Assembly: GCA_963682055.1 (NCBI GenBank)
Contig: OY821750.1
Span: 10,666,501 to 10,730,500, forward strand
Reading direction: 5' to 3'
DNA length: 64,000 bases
Origin: Primula veris
Lineage: Eukaryota; Streptophyta; Magnoliopsida; Ericales; Primulaceae
Of the stretch, positions 1 to 9,992 are shown piece after piece (positions within the stretch are counted from its first letter, which is position 1; every line of letters begins with the position of its first letter). The position numbers and the translations under genes were made by a program. The notes under the pieces were generated by a model. The model ran no database searches and was not told the DNA's origin. It saw only the letters and a program-made list of their open reading frames with translations.

Positions 1-205
1 TGCTCTCTCTCCGAATGACATGGATTTCATGCCAAGTCCTCTTCCTGTTGTGAGCCTTTCAAAAGATGCAAATAAGAAAAACGTCTCTCGTGTTAATGAG
101 TTAAATACTGGAAAAAATATAAGAAAGAAAGAAGAACATAAAGAAAAAAACAATAAGAAGTTGGATAAAGAATCTACTAAGGTTCATCATGTGTATGTAT
201 ATACC
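1..205 (+). pseudogene. Lysine-rich ORF fragment, copy A of a duplicated degenerate gene
   Basis: The first ~200 bases match 12902-13095 closely. Both contain a short peptide of the type DMDFMPSPLP / DKDFTPSHLH, then an SKxANKxNVS motif and a run rich in Lys and Glu. The open stretch ends in the AT microsatellite at 266-292, so the coding similarity is truncated on the right, and on the left it runs off the window. I do not recognise the family. The charged tail resembles the C-terminus of a retroelement gag or ORF1 product, but nothing diagnostic is present. Confidence 0.4.
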
Positions 206-787
206 ACGAGTGAGCTATTTTCACTCAAATTTCTAATGAATTTTCTTTGGTTGCTGGAAAATGTAAATATATATATATATATATATATATATACAGGGGA
301 AGGATCCACCATTACTTAAATACACATTTTAATCCACATCAAATCTCAAATATTCATTTTTATAATCTCCAAACTATATGATTTTGTGGACTTTGTATAT
401 AATATGAATTATGTGGGGGGAGTGTATTCATTTTTTAAAGAAAAACACTTAGAAAATAAGAATTCATGATAAATTTTATTAGAGGGAGACTCTATCTGAG
501 GATTTATATAAAAAAATTCTTTCGGAGGTTCTACGCGAGCTTTTGTGAGATAATATTATTGGATGATGTGAACATATGTGAGTTGATTTAGTTGCTAAAT
601 TTTAGTCATTATATTGAAATATACCGAGATTTGAGATTAGATTTAGATTTAAATGTGAATTTAAGTGTTGGTGGATCTTTCTCCATATATTATGTATATA
701 TATATATTTATATGTATGTATATATATATATATACATATACATATATGAATATACATGTATACACACACACACACAAATATATATAT

Positions 788-950
788 AAGAATGTTTGGT
801 TGTTAAGAATGTTTGGTTGTTAAAGAGAAAATAAGAATGTTTGGTTGTTAAGAATGTTTGGTTGTTAAAAAGAAAATAAAAATGTTTGGTTGTTAAGAAT
901 GTTTGGTTGTTAAGAATGTTTGGTGAAAATAAGAATGCTTGGTTATTAAA
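788..950 (+). repeat. Minisatellite of an AAGAATGTTTGGTTGTT unit
   Basis: A ~17-base unit (AAGAATGTTTGGTTGTT) occurs about eight times. Most copies are in pairs separated by short AAAGAGAAAAT-type spacers, and the copies become less exact toward the right end. Confidence 0.9.
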
Positions 951-1116
951 GATAAATAAATAGTTTTATTAGTTTTTATTTTTTATATTTTTATTGGTGT
1001 ATGGTATTATTGTAATTAATATAAAAGTGTAGATGTATTTTTGAAAAACAATGGTTAAATTAAGCAGACTCATTTGATTTGTTTTGACTTATTATAATAG
1101 AATAATATTATGTATA

Positions 1117-1440
1117 TATGAACATCATGAAAAACACCCAACTAGACACTTTTTCGTAAAAACGCTTCAAATCAAGATTTGGTTAATGCAAATCTCCACG
1201 GTTTCACGACGGGAACACAAATATGCGTTTTTTTTTTTCCGAGAATGTATAATGACATGTTATCGAAATTATGGTAAAATTTAAAAATTCAAAACATGTC
1301 ATTATACCTCTCGGAAAAAAAAACAAGACGCATATTTGTGTTCCCGTCGTGAAACCGTCGAGATTTGCATTAACCAAATCTTGATTTGGAGCGTTTTTAC
1401 GAAAAAGTGTCTAGTTGGGTGTTTTTCATGATGTTCATAT
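1117..1440. repeat. Long near-perfect foldback (MITE-like hairpin)
   Basis: Two arms of about 145 bases (1117-1261 and about 1293-1440) are reverse complements with only a handful of mismatches. They are separated by a ~32-base AT-rich loop. The outer ends read TATGAACATC and GATGTTCATA, flanked by TA on both sides, which would fit a TA target duplication but is too short to prove. No transposase is present. The length and terminal symmetry suggest a foldback MITE; its transcript would form a long hairpin. Confidence 0.85.
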
Positions 1441-1672
1441 AACATTTCCATATATATATATATATATATATATCAAAACAAATACATGAAACCAAGTCTT
1501 GACTTGTAATATTTTTTTAGCACAGAAAAATGCCATGGTTGATTCATTTTGGGTTAAATTTTTTTGAAATTTATGTAATGCATTTGTTCTCTAGATTTAC
1601 AATGGAAACGAAAAAACAATTAATATGGTGATATTTTTGAAGTTGGCAAATGACATTATCCACCCAGCAAAG

Positions 1673-1891
1673 TGTCCGTTTGGTAATAGTTTTTTTTAGC
1701 GTATTTTTAGATATTTGATTTTTAAAAATTTATGGATGTTTGGATAGTAATATTATTTAGCTTTCAAAAAGATGATTTTTAGCCTAAAAAGCTAAAAAAT
1801 AAAAGATACAAACCTGCATTTTGGTTGTATTTTTTAAAAATATTTTTTAAATATGATTTTTTACCGAATAATTTGTGGTCAAACGGGCCCA
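1673..1891. mobile_element. Possible hAT-type MITE
   Basis: The ends GTCCGTTTGGTAAT and GTGGTCAAACGGGCC are imperfect inverted repeats around a CCGTTTG core, a common end in small plant hAT-type MITEs. The interior is AT-rich and non-coding. I found no convincing 8-bp target duplication, so the boundaries are approximate. Confidence 0.35.
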
Positions 1892-2126
1892 TAGTAACGA
1901 TTAATACTTTTAACGGTTTATGGATGGAAATAAGTCAATAAAGCGGTATACAATTACTGTTTGTTAATACATAAAGCCAATAGAGGAGTCAATAACAAAA
2001 GGAAACGAGTCAATAAATCAGCCAACAAAGTTTAAAAAAAGCCAAGTAAGTTGTCAATAAAGCAATGCATGATTTAATTGGCCATAATTACTTACCAACT
2101 ACAATTGTCATACACACTTTTTTCTC

Positions 2127-2136
2127 TATATAAATA
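2127..2136 (+). promoter_or_regulatory. TATA box of the Cys-rich peptide gene
   Basis: TATATAAATA lies 37 bases upstream of the peptide ATG at 2174. This is close, so the 5' UTR would be very short. The copy B pseudogene lacks this sequence because homology between the copies only begins at about 2157/13686. Confidence 0.6.
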
Positions 2137-2173
2137 CACGAGTCTACAAACTTGATACAAATACATCGTAACA

Positions 2174-2332
2174 ATGGAAGGTAAAATGAGTTATAATTAT
2201 AAAATGGTTGCTGTAGTGATGATGCTTTTGGTGATTATGGTAGGATTGGCCAAGGCGGGTGATCCAACATGTTGTCCTCGCATCATCGCATGTTGTAACG
2301 CTCAAGCCCTCAACCATGAAAAGGCACCCTAA
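2174..2332 (+). CDS. Small secreted Cys-rich peptide (52 aa), family not recognised
   Basis: The ORF runs ATG at 2174 to TAA at 2330-2332. Residues 1-10 are polar. Residues 11-28 form a hydrophobic Met/Val/Leu-rich segment ending LAKAG, a good signal-peptide core with an A-x-A-like cleavage site near residue 28. The predicted mature part is about 24 residues and carries two cysteine pairs (C33-C34 and C40-C41) spaced CC-x5-CC, then a polar tail. A TATA box lies just upstream and AATAAA at 2643-2648 downstream, so the unit looks like a complete small gene. I do not recognise the family. Secretion to the apoplast or vacuole is inferred from the signal peptide alone. The copy at 13704-13843 is frameshifted. 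Two internal Met codons (5 and 11) could also serve as starts. Confidence 0.6.
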   Translation: MEGKMSYNYKMVAVVMMLLVIMVGLAKAGDPTCCPRIIACCNAQALNHEKAP

Positions 2333-2642
2333 GAAATGACATATCAGTTCATCATATCAATCTGATCATCTAGTATATAAATAAGCATATATGCACATGG
2401 GGGTTTTAATCCAATAATCTTTTATGTGTTATTCGCATGTGTATCAGATGATATCTCCTTTTAATGAATTAAGTAATTTCCTTCATGAATGTCAATATGT
2501 TCGATATGTGGTATGTGGATTGCTAGATGCTTATTTTAATTCAGTACTCTTTTGTTCAAATATCTATATATTTTTCATTTATTCTTATTTTGGTGGCCAT
2601 TTTTTCTTTCTTTGTTTATTGGTCATAGAAGTATTGTGCATC

Positions 2643-2648
2643 AATAAA
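2643..2648 (+). promoter_or_regulatory. Polyadenylation signal (AATAAA) downstream of the peptide gene
   Basis: AATAAA is about 310 bases after the peptide stop codon. It is preserved at the matching place in copy B (about 14027), which suggests both copies once shared the same 3' UTR. Confidence 0.45.
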
Positions 2649-2665
2649 GAAGATTTCTACTAAAC

Positions 2666-3317
2666 AATTTATAATGTAAAGGGGCTTGGAGTGGAGCCAA
2701 AATTATTTGCATCTGAGAGGGTAATGATGCAAATTTTACATGCAAATAATGTAAAACAATAATAATTATTATTATTATAAAACTCCTTTATTTTTGTCCT
2801 TAAACACTGTATAGATCTCTTTTTCTTACAGTTTAATATTTTTGGTTACATTGCATCCGTAAATCGATAGTAAAGTTGGAAAGGAGAGGACTTGTAGTGT
2901 GTTTCTTGATGTGAAGCTAGAAACTTTGTTATTTATACTTTTTATATAAAGATGGTAATACTTACAGATTAAGCAAGTTGAAATTTTAACTTAACCGTCT
3001 TGAAAACATATATATCAAGTAGGAGCTCAAGTGTGGAAAGTTTTACCAATTTACTTTTTGATGCTAACGTTGGGAGAGAAGTTTTGGATTCAGGTGTAGT
3101 AAGTTTATTCTATCACAATCTTATACATGACGCTAAGTTAATCATTTGAGGCTTCAAAGTAGTCTCTAACTTTGCTCGAAACGCGATTGGAGAGTTTCGG
3201 AGAGGTTGAGGATGGATTGCAGGATCTAATTTATTTCAATACACTTGTTACTTCACTTGGAGAAGTGCAAAATCACCCACAAAATCCAACTTAATGCCGA
3301 CAATGTCACTCTTCATT
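2666..3317. other. Intergenic sequence shared with copy B
   Basis: This stretch aligns along its length with about 14042-14735 of copy B, with many substitutions and small indels. I see no gene or RNA in it. Confidence 0.5.
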
Positions 3318-3482
3318 CACTACAAAATAATATTGGTTTTGTGATAGTTAAAACCTGTCACAAATTGAATATCCTGTCACAAATCAGTCACAAACCCGTC
3401 ACAACAGTTGTAGCTAACAGGCTCGTAACAACAACAAAAATCGTTACAATTTCCTTAGTTATTTGTATTTTTTTTTGTAGTG
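3318..3482. mobile_element. CACTA-type MITE (165 bp)
   Basis: It begins CACTACAAAATA and ends TTTTTTTGTAGTG, the inverted termini of CACTA elements. It is flanked by ATT on both sides (3315-3317 and 3483-3485), the 3-bp duplication expected of this superfamily. Inside are several GTCACAAA-type subterminal motifs. Copy B has an uninterrupted site at about 14737, so the insertion is younger than the tandem duplication. Confidence 0.9.
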
Positions 3483-3738
3483 ATTGCTAACTCTCGCACA
3501 AGATCCTTTTTCATTACAACTCACTTTATTCGCATTAAAACACTATTACCGATTACAAAACTTCAAATCACATATTTTCTTTTTAAGAAAAGCAAAAACG
3601 TATAAATATATATAAAAAATCGAAGAATAAAATTAAAAATATGAAGATCCTAAAAATAAGAATCGAAACAATGAAGATTTAAAAAAAAAAATCGTTAAGA
3701 AAAAAAAATCAATCAAAAGACTGTGAGTATGAGCAGAA

Positions 3739-3950
3739 ATGGAAATAAAAAAACTCAACTCCAACGGAATGCAGTGTAGACAGGTGTGTATTTTGGACAC
3801 ATACAGGTTGAATGTGCAAAAAATCTTGAAAAAATCGAGGATGTTAAGACAAGATCCTTTAGTGACTCATGTGACTCTGATTTTGAAAATGAAGATGATG
3901 AGGTTAGATGTTACACAAGTTTATGACGATTTCAGACACAACGCAAATAA
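3739..3950 (+). pseudogene. Relic of a copia gag CCHC zinc knuckle and acidic tail
   Basis: Allowing one frameshift, the sequence reads as a CxxC...FGHIQVECA zinc knuckle followed by an acidic CDSDFENEDDE stretch. The same order (CRKCRGFGHIQAECAN, then an acidic Ser/Asp/Glu run) is found in the SIRE-like gag near 59400-59560. A shorter relic lies at 15037-15150 in copy B, so it predates the duplication. It is non-functional. Confidence 0.55.
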
Positions 3951-3982
3951 TGTGTAAATAATACGAGTATCTCGGGATGCCA

Positions 3983-4277
3983 AATACTCGAGATCTTTAA
4001 TTTTATTACCGGATTGAGCTAGAGCAACACAGTGTAAACGGATTTTTATCACATGTTTTATGTTTAAATGGATCGGGGGTCGCCCGGATTTTTCTCCAAG
4101 AGAAATTTCATAAGGCCGAAGCCTTATTTGATGTAGGTAGAGGCCGGCCTTGCCGTCGTCACTATTCCAATAAAACTATGATTATCGAAGAATTAAAATA
4201 AACAGCTTAAATACAAAATAATTAAAAGAGCCAAAAACGACCAGCTACATGTCGTCAATCTGAATAAGAGCTGTCAA
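3983..4277. other. Duplicated intergenic sequence, the empty site of the copia insertion in copy B
   Basis: This matches 15170-15397 and continues into sequence to the right of 21087. It shows the uninterrupted form of the locus where the 15398-21087 element inserted. Confidence 0.6.
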
Positions 4278-6105
4278 TGTAACATCCCGTATTTTTATAA
4301 ATGGTTTTATTCATGATTTAATTTATCTAAAAACGTTTTATACAAATTTTACCAAAAACCGGTCACTCGACTAATTTTTAGCCAAAAACCGAAACTCTTC
4401 CGAAAAACCTTATTTTAAAAACCTATTACTAAATTTACTAATAAAAAGTACCAAATAGATTTGTTTATAAAGATTTGTTATTTTTGAGTAGTAAAACAAT
4501 ATTTTTGGATTTAGAGTTAACTTTTAGAACTTTGGGGACCAAATAGTTCGTTACCACAAACTTTCTCAAAACAGTTTTTACATTTTCAAATCAGCCCACT
4601 TCTTTTAAAACAGTAACCTAAAGCAAGAGAGAAAAAGAGAGAAAAAGAGACCCTAAGAAGAAGAAGAAGAAGAAGAGTAAACCACCACCAGCGAGTTCTT
4701 ACCGGAAGCATCTCCTCTACGCTCTAAGGTAACGGGGGTTATCCATTACGACTAGACGAGGGTGTATGTTAGGATTAAGTTTTGTGTTTATTATAAATTG
4801 GGGGGTTTTTGCCTTTTATATTAATTATGTTCTTAAATTGTTAATTGAGATTTATTTGTTGTACTTTTAATTCCATTATTTGAATTGTAGAAGTTGAGAC
4901 TCAAGACATATTAATTTCGAATTAATGAGATTATGGATGGGTTTGCATGTTTTATGAGTTGATTATGTGATTATATAGTTGTTGATGAAATTGGGTAAAT
5001 TTATGTTGAATAAAGATGAATTGTAGTTTATCCATACAAGGTGTTTGTTAAAATACATAAATGGATTTTTATGTTGTTAGACTTGTTTGGCTAGTTGTGA
5101 ATCTAGCACCTATGCTTATGGGTTATGTTGAATTACGTTAAAGTGACGTATGAGAATGTGATAATTGGATGGTTTTATATTATTGGCCGAGGCCTTGTGA
5201 TTTAGATTAGTGGCAATAGTCTATGTCTCTTCCTAATTCTGGGGACAATAGACGGCCGAGGGGATATGGAATGACTCGTCTTACGGACTGGGACGAGTGG
5301 CATGAGAGGTCCTAGTGTGCACTCTATTTACTTTTATGTTAGCAATGGTCTCTGTGTCTTCCTAATTCCGGGGACAGTAGACGACTGAGGGGATAGGGAA
5401 TGACTCGTCTTACGGACTGGGACGAGTGGCATGAGAGGTCCAAGTGCGCACTTTAAATCTACTTTTATGTTAGTAATGATCTATGTCTCTTCCTAATTCC
5501 GGGGACATAAGACGACCGAGGGAATAGGGAATGACCTACCTTACGGACTTGGGTAGGTGGCGTAAGAGGTCCATGTTTCCTATAGATGGGTGTTGACGTT
5601 ATTTAATTTATTTCGTTGTACGATGTTATTTTATTTCTTTTTAAACGTTGATTATCGTTGTTGTTGTTTGTGAGTTTTTGCATCTATGGGATGGAGTGAC
5701 GGTATTTTGTGGCGCCGTCCCGTCTATGTATGTGCGTGGGACTCACCGTTACAGTTTTGTCTTTCAGGTACAATTTAGGTTGAGACGTTTGGATAAGAGC
5801 ATTAGCGGTGTATCGCATGGGCTCGGGGATTCTTTCAGTTGCATTATTTTAGTTAGACTATTTTCGAGATTGTAGCCTACGGGCAAATTACTTTCGTTGT
5901 CTTCTTTTCATATAACTTTGTTAAAAATCATCTCGTCTTGTAGCCGTGTTTGGCAAACCTTATAATTTATTTATTCGTTAATTGTTCCTTTAGCTCGCAA
6001 ATTATTTCCTTTTAAAAGTTAAATTTTGTACCAACAGGTCTTTCTTTTCCTTTGTTTAAAAAGGTCATTCCTGTATATCCGTCTTTAGGATTTCGGGACG
6101 TGACA
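4278..6105 (+). mobile_element. Solo LTR, Ty3/gypsy-like (1828 bp)
   Basis: It starts TGTAACATCCCG and ends CGGGACGTGACA, near-perfect short inverted termini of the TG...CA type. It is flanked by GTCAA at 4273-4277 and 6106-6110, a 5-bp target duplication. No coding region or second LTR is present. TGTAACAxCCC starts are typical of long LTRs of Tekay/Del-type chromoviruses, so that assignment is by end sequence only. Copy B has the empty site (about 21150). Solo LTRs form by recombination between the two LTRs of one element. Confidence 0.85.
5208..5575 (+). repeat. Three tandem ~131-bp repeats inside the solo LTR
   Basis: The units start near 5208, 5340 and 5471. Each contains a TTCCTAATTCYGGGGACA block, a GAATGAC...TTACGGACT block and a YGAGAGGTCC-like block. 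The first two are most alike; the third is more diverged and shorter. The GC-rich blocks stand out from the AT-rich LTR. Confidence 0.85.
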
Positions 6106-6276
6106 GTCAATCTGTATAAGAAGAAGGCGTGTATGCTTGTGAAATGTAATTGTCAAGAGATTAAGCAGTAAATAAAAAAAGGAGACAAGTAGAGATAAAT
6201 TACTAGAATAAATGAAACTGCCAAGAATAAAGCTCTCAAAATTAGAGTTTAAACAACTGAAGGTGCTCACCACATG

Positions 6277-6536
6277 TAGGCGGCAAATGAGTCGAGCCTC
6301 GCTCCGACTCAGGTGGTCTCGGGCTCGGCTCGTTTACTCAAATGCTTGTCCAGGCTCCGCTCGGCCTCACGGAAATGAGTTCAAGCTCGGCTCGTGACTT
6401 ATCTCAAAACCTCGGGCTCGTGATCATTAGGCTCGTTAAGTTTTAATGAATCGAGCTAGACTCGTTAAACTCGACTCAACTCGTAAAACTCGAAAAAATA
6501 GTTTTTGATATATATTTAAAATAATTTTTTTGTGAA

Positions 6537-6571
<35 letters not shown>

Positions 6572-7303
6572 CCCACTACGTGTGCCTAAAAATTAATTAG
6601 CAATTTTTTTTAAAAATATATAAATATTTTCAAAATTTCACAAACTATGCGGGTAATTATTAAAAAATTGGGTTTTTTTTTGTAAGAATTGGGGCTGAGT
6701 TTGGCAGCCTAAAAAATAAATGTCATTTTCTCTCTTCCCTCCTTATAAAAGAATAGATATGTATGCACACTATATATTTATGAGAAAAAATACATTTAGT
6801 ATACCCAACTATTATACGTAGTTTAGTACTAAAATTGTTAATATTGATAATTTGGTTTTGTTTTGTTAACATCTGTTATTTGGATGTATTAAACGTATTT
6901 TTTTCCCATATATTTATACAAACACATATACATACATACATACATACATACATACATACATGCTTGCATGCATACATACATACATACATACATACATACT
7001 TACTTACATACATGCATACATACACATACATACATACATACATACATACATAAATACATACATACATATATATATATATTAAAATATGTATATATATATA
7101 TATATATAGTAATTTAAGTAAACGAGTCCGGGCCCTTAACGAACCAAACATGTTGTTGCTCAGACTCGGCTTGTTTATTAAACGAGCCATATATTTTTTT
7201 TTTAGACTCGGTTCGTTTACAACTGAAAAAACATGAGCCGAGATTTTATCGAGTCGAACACGAACTTGTTCGAGAAGTGCTCGGTTTACTTTTTACAACC
7301 CTA
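6277..7303. mobile_element. Non-autonomous hAT-type element (1027 bp)
   Basis: The left end TAGGCGGCAAATGAG and the right end (reverse complement TAGGGTTGTAAAAAG) match the TAGGG-type termini of plant hAT elements. Subterminal sequence is rich in GCTCGGCTCG-type repeats in both orientations. Flanks ACCACATG (6269-6276) and ATCCCATG (7304-7311) agree at 6 of 8 positions. Copy B is uninterrupted at about 27603, which fixes the insertion point. There is no transposase ORF; an internal CATA microsatellite fills about 6925-7070. Confidence 0.75.
6925..7075. repeat. CATA/TACA microsatellite
   Basis: Roughly 150 bases of CATA repeats with occasional CTTG or CATG interruptions, running into TA repeats, inside the hAT-type element. 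Confidence 0.95.
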
Positions 7304-7895
7304 ATCCCATGACATGGAAGACAAGAAGGAAAAAATGCTGGAAAGTTGTATAAAATAATGTATTAAGAGAAGAGAGGAGAGAAAAGGAAAACATATAAAA
7401 TTGAAAGTTTTGATCCATTGTGGCGGCTTGGCTAAAAATGGACTAGCCATAACTTCATACTTAATAGATTTTCTTAAAAAAATTGTAACCAAATTCTGCA
7501 AAGATCTAAAAAGAGTACCCGATCCATCTTTTTTAGGACCATATTTGTGGCTCTTATCATTGGCATTGTTGTGTGGCAATACTTTACAGCAATATTGGTT
7601 TATATAAAAGTACTTTTAATTGTTTGTTATGGAGTATAGGTGGCAGATAATAAAGGTTCATCTTAACTGGAGAAGAAGAACATCGAGATAAATTGGGAAG
7701 TATATGTCAAAATATTCACTGATCTCAAGAGCACACAAAGAATGGGATACAGTCCTTTTAAGTTAAAGAACTATATATCAATGAAGAGATAATTAGAAGA
7801 TATCTCTATCAAATCAAGTCAAAGAACTACGTACTATATCCTTCCGATCGGTCCTAGTAACAAAACCAACAAAACAAAAACATCGAAGAGGAGAG
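7304..7895. other. Duplicated intergenic sequence (pair of 27604-28857)
   Basis: 7312-7690 aligns with 27610-27965, and 7845-7895 with about 28786-28857. Between these blocks the copies carry unrelated filler. No intact gene is visible. Confidence 0.6.
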
Positions 7896-9350
7896 TAGAG
7901 AAAACTCTCGACTCGTTGATTGAACCACAAAAAGGTTATGAGACAATCAAGAGTTTACAGCCACTCAAACACTCTGAAAAAGATGTGTATAAAGTGTATG
8001 GAGAGTTTGGATCAATCGTCGAAGGCTTAATGAATGGATTTTTGTCTTTTGAAGGATTGAAAATAAGCAAGAATAAAAGATAGGTTTGACTTTTTTGCTC
8101 TGGAGTGGTGTGTTTAAAAATGAAGGGGAAGACTTCTATTTATAGTGTTGGAGTGTCGATAGTCGTTGCTTTTTGAAATTCAAAAATTTAGTGATTCTAA
8201 CTGGTTTATTTTCAACCTAATCGGTTGGATTACATGTATTTCGTCTAACGGTTGGCTGTTTTGAATTGAGAATACCTCGCGTGATTTTCACTCTTAATGC
8301 GTATAATCTCCTACAAAACGGTATTCTTATGTCTGTGTATATACTCCTACGTTCTAGTATCATTTTTGAAATTGTCTTAATTCTCATTCAAGTCTTAAAA
8401 AACGTTGTTGACCTTACCATATACACATGACCTAACCGGTTATGTTACAGTCCAGTCGGTTGGATTAATTTGTATATTGAATTATTCCTTAATACAATTT
8501 GGTCCTTTGAGTTTGGTCTTTTCCCTTACATTTCTCATTAGTTTATCGTACTCTTTAAAATCTGAAATCACTTAGGGTAAATATTAGTACGACTAATGAA
8601 CTTTCATTAAGTTAAATTATATGTGTTTTGTTATTCATTAAAACTTTTGTTAATTACGAATTGGTCCACAAACTTTGAATAATTACGAAGAGGTTCAACA
8701 ATCTCTCACTTTTTGAGAATAACAAAGCTTTTACAATTTAGCTTAATTACTTGCTTCCCCTAACGATATGCATTCATTATAAATCAAGTACATAATTAAA
8801 AGTACATAAAGTAGAGACAAGTACGAAATAAATAGAAATAACTTTATTGATTCCATATAATAATAAAAGACAACGGGAATTATACAATTTCCAAAAATGA
8901 AATATAGATAAATTGGGTATATCTTTCTATCTTTTTTTCTAAAAGTGGACTTAAATGATTTTTACTTCAGCAACCACAATACCGATTTATTTTCTCTTTA
9001 TATCTTAGTAAAAACCCTTCGTGAATGAGTGACAATGTGGTTAAGTGAATAGTCCGGTGAATAATGTGAGGATTGTTGTGAGGGCAAGTCTGATGATGGG
9101 TGTTTTAATGAATGTGTGGTTGTACTTGAAATGATTCTATTGTGAGAGATTTTGATGGTGGTTCTCATATTTCGGAGTAGATGTTAAGTTGTGAGAGCTG
9201 AAATAGATGAGATGTGAGTTAACTTTGATTTGTGTGTATATGTTAATAGCTTTTAAAATGCTTTTGACGATGATTTGATTGTTTATCTTTCTATCCTGAT
9301 TGTTTGTGATGATGATAGTGTCTGTTAGAATGAGCCTTAATGGTAGCACC
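7896..9350 (-). mobile_element. Probable degraded LTR-retroelement sequence, present only in copy A
   Basis: This stretch is absent from copy B. On the minus strand it contains a TATA-like ACTATAAATAGAAG (about 8134-8147). Its right half (about 8905-9160) resembles 25829-26010, the 3' non-coding part of the SIRE-like element. No ORF or clear end could be defined, so class and borders are uncertain. Confidence 0.35.
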
Positions 9351-9536
9351 CAGGGGCGAAGCCAGAATGTGTAAATGGGGGGTGCCAAAATATATGTACA
9401 AGTAACATATTTTTATGGGGGTGCCAAATCTACACATAAAAAGAAATTGTACTAAAAAAAAATTGCGTCACTTGGGATTGCTAAAATTATGGGGGGTGCC
9501 GTGGCACCCGATCGTCCCCACTTAGCTTCCCCCCTG
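9351..9536. mobile_element. Small MITE with CAGGGGCGAAGC ends
   Basis: The left end CAGGGGCGAAGCCAG and right end CTTAGCTTCCCCCCTG form imperfect inverted repeats, and the interior contains GGGGTGCC/GGCACCC blocks. CAGGGGCG termini are seen in plant hAT-type MITEs. I could not find a matching 8-bp duplication, possibly because the left flank is itself a younger insertion. Confidence 0.55.
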
Positions 9537-9566
9537 GTTTTCTCCTATGAACATCATAAAAAAAAC

Positions 9567-9733
9567 GAGACAGAAAATCCGAGGAAGAGGATCCCACCCA
9601 TTGTCGTAACTATTCTTTGTGATTTCTTCGAGGCTAACATGCTACCACCGACCACGGCCAACGTTGTGCAGATGATATGTCCCCACTATTGCACCCACAG
9701 CTACCCCAACTGCATGCTTGTTATAGTAGCTAG
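9567..9733 (-). pseudogene. Broken copy of the last GDT1-like exon
   Basis: This is a diverged copy of 28892-29080. The reading begins after a TAG acceptor with LAT and continues through a recognisable AVVGGSMLAS-like segment. Relative to the intact exon it has a 2-bp insertion near the start and a 1-bp insertion in the GHIVC region. The bases encoding the last residues and stop codon are missing. The homology continues upstream through intron 8 to about 11360 and stops before exon 8. Only the 3' end of the gene was therefore duplicated, and this copy cannot make the transporter. Confidence 0.85.
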
Positions 9734-9992
9734 CTACAGAAACCAAAATCACGATTTTTACACAAGACTTTAAAATACAAATGGCATTAAAACCAACAAA
9801 AGTACTTATGGTATTAGAATAACCATGACATTTTTCTTCAAGAAAATAACATAATGAAAATTTAGAAGCGTATGAAACCACTATAGACGTGCAAATTTAT
9901 ATAGTAATGATAGTAGTCTAATATTAAATGGTAATTCTGAAATTAATAAGTGTGTTTTTCCAAAATGAGTGGAGACCAAAGCATTATACATG
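9734..9992. other. Copy of GDT1-like intron 8
   Basis: Aligns with about 29081-29422. Copy B carries an extra tandem duplication of about 43 bp here (around 29283-29370). Confidence 0.6.

Larger units (their letters stand above)
206..2120. other. Intergenic, repeat-rich, no gene seen
   Basis: This AT-rich stretch has no supported gene. It holds AT microsatellites (266-292, about 690-740, about 1449-1472), a minisatellite (788-950), a long foldback (1117-1440) and a possible small MITE (about 1673-1891). It has no counterpart in copy B, where about 590 bases of different sequence (13096-13685) occupy the equivalent position. Confidence 0.6.

Noticed and set aside
788..950. Possible CRISPR-like array
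   Set aside because: Repeats are contiguous or separated by short similar spacers, and the context is a plant nuclear genome; it is a minisatellite.
1084..1284. 66-codon frame in the foldback
   Set aside because: It spans one arm and the loop of the inverted repeat and has no supporting signals.
6835..7190. Open frames on both strands of HTYIHTYIHT / MYVCMYVCMY repeats
   Set aside because: They are translations of the CATA microsatellite inside the hAT-type element, not genes.
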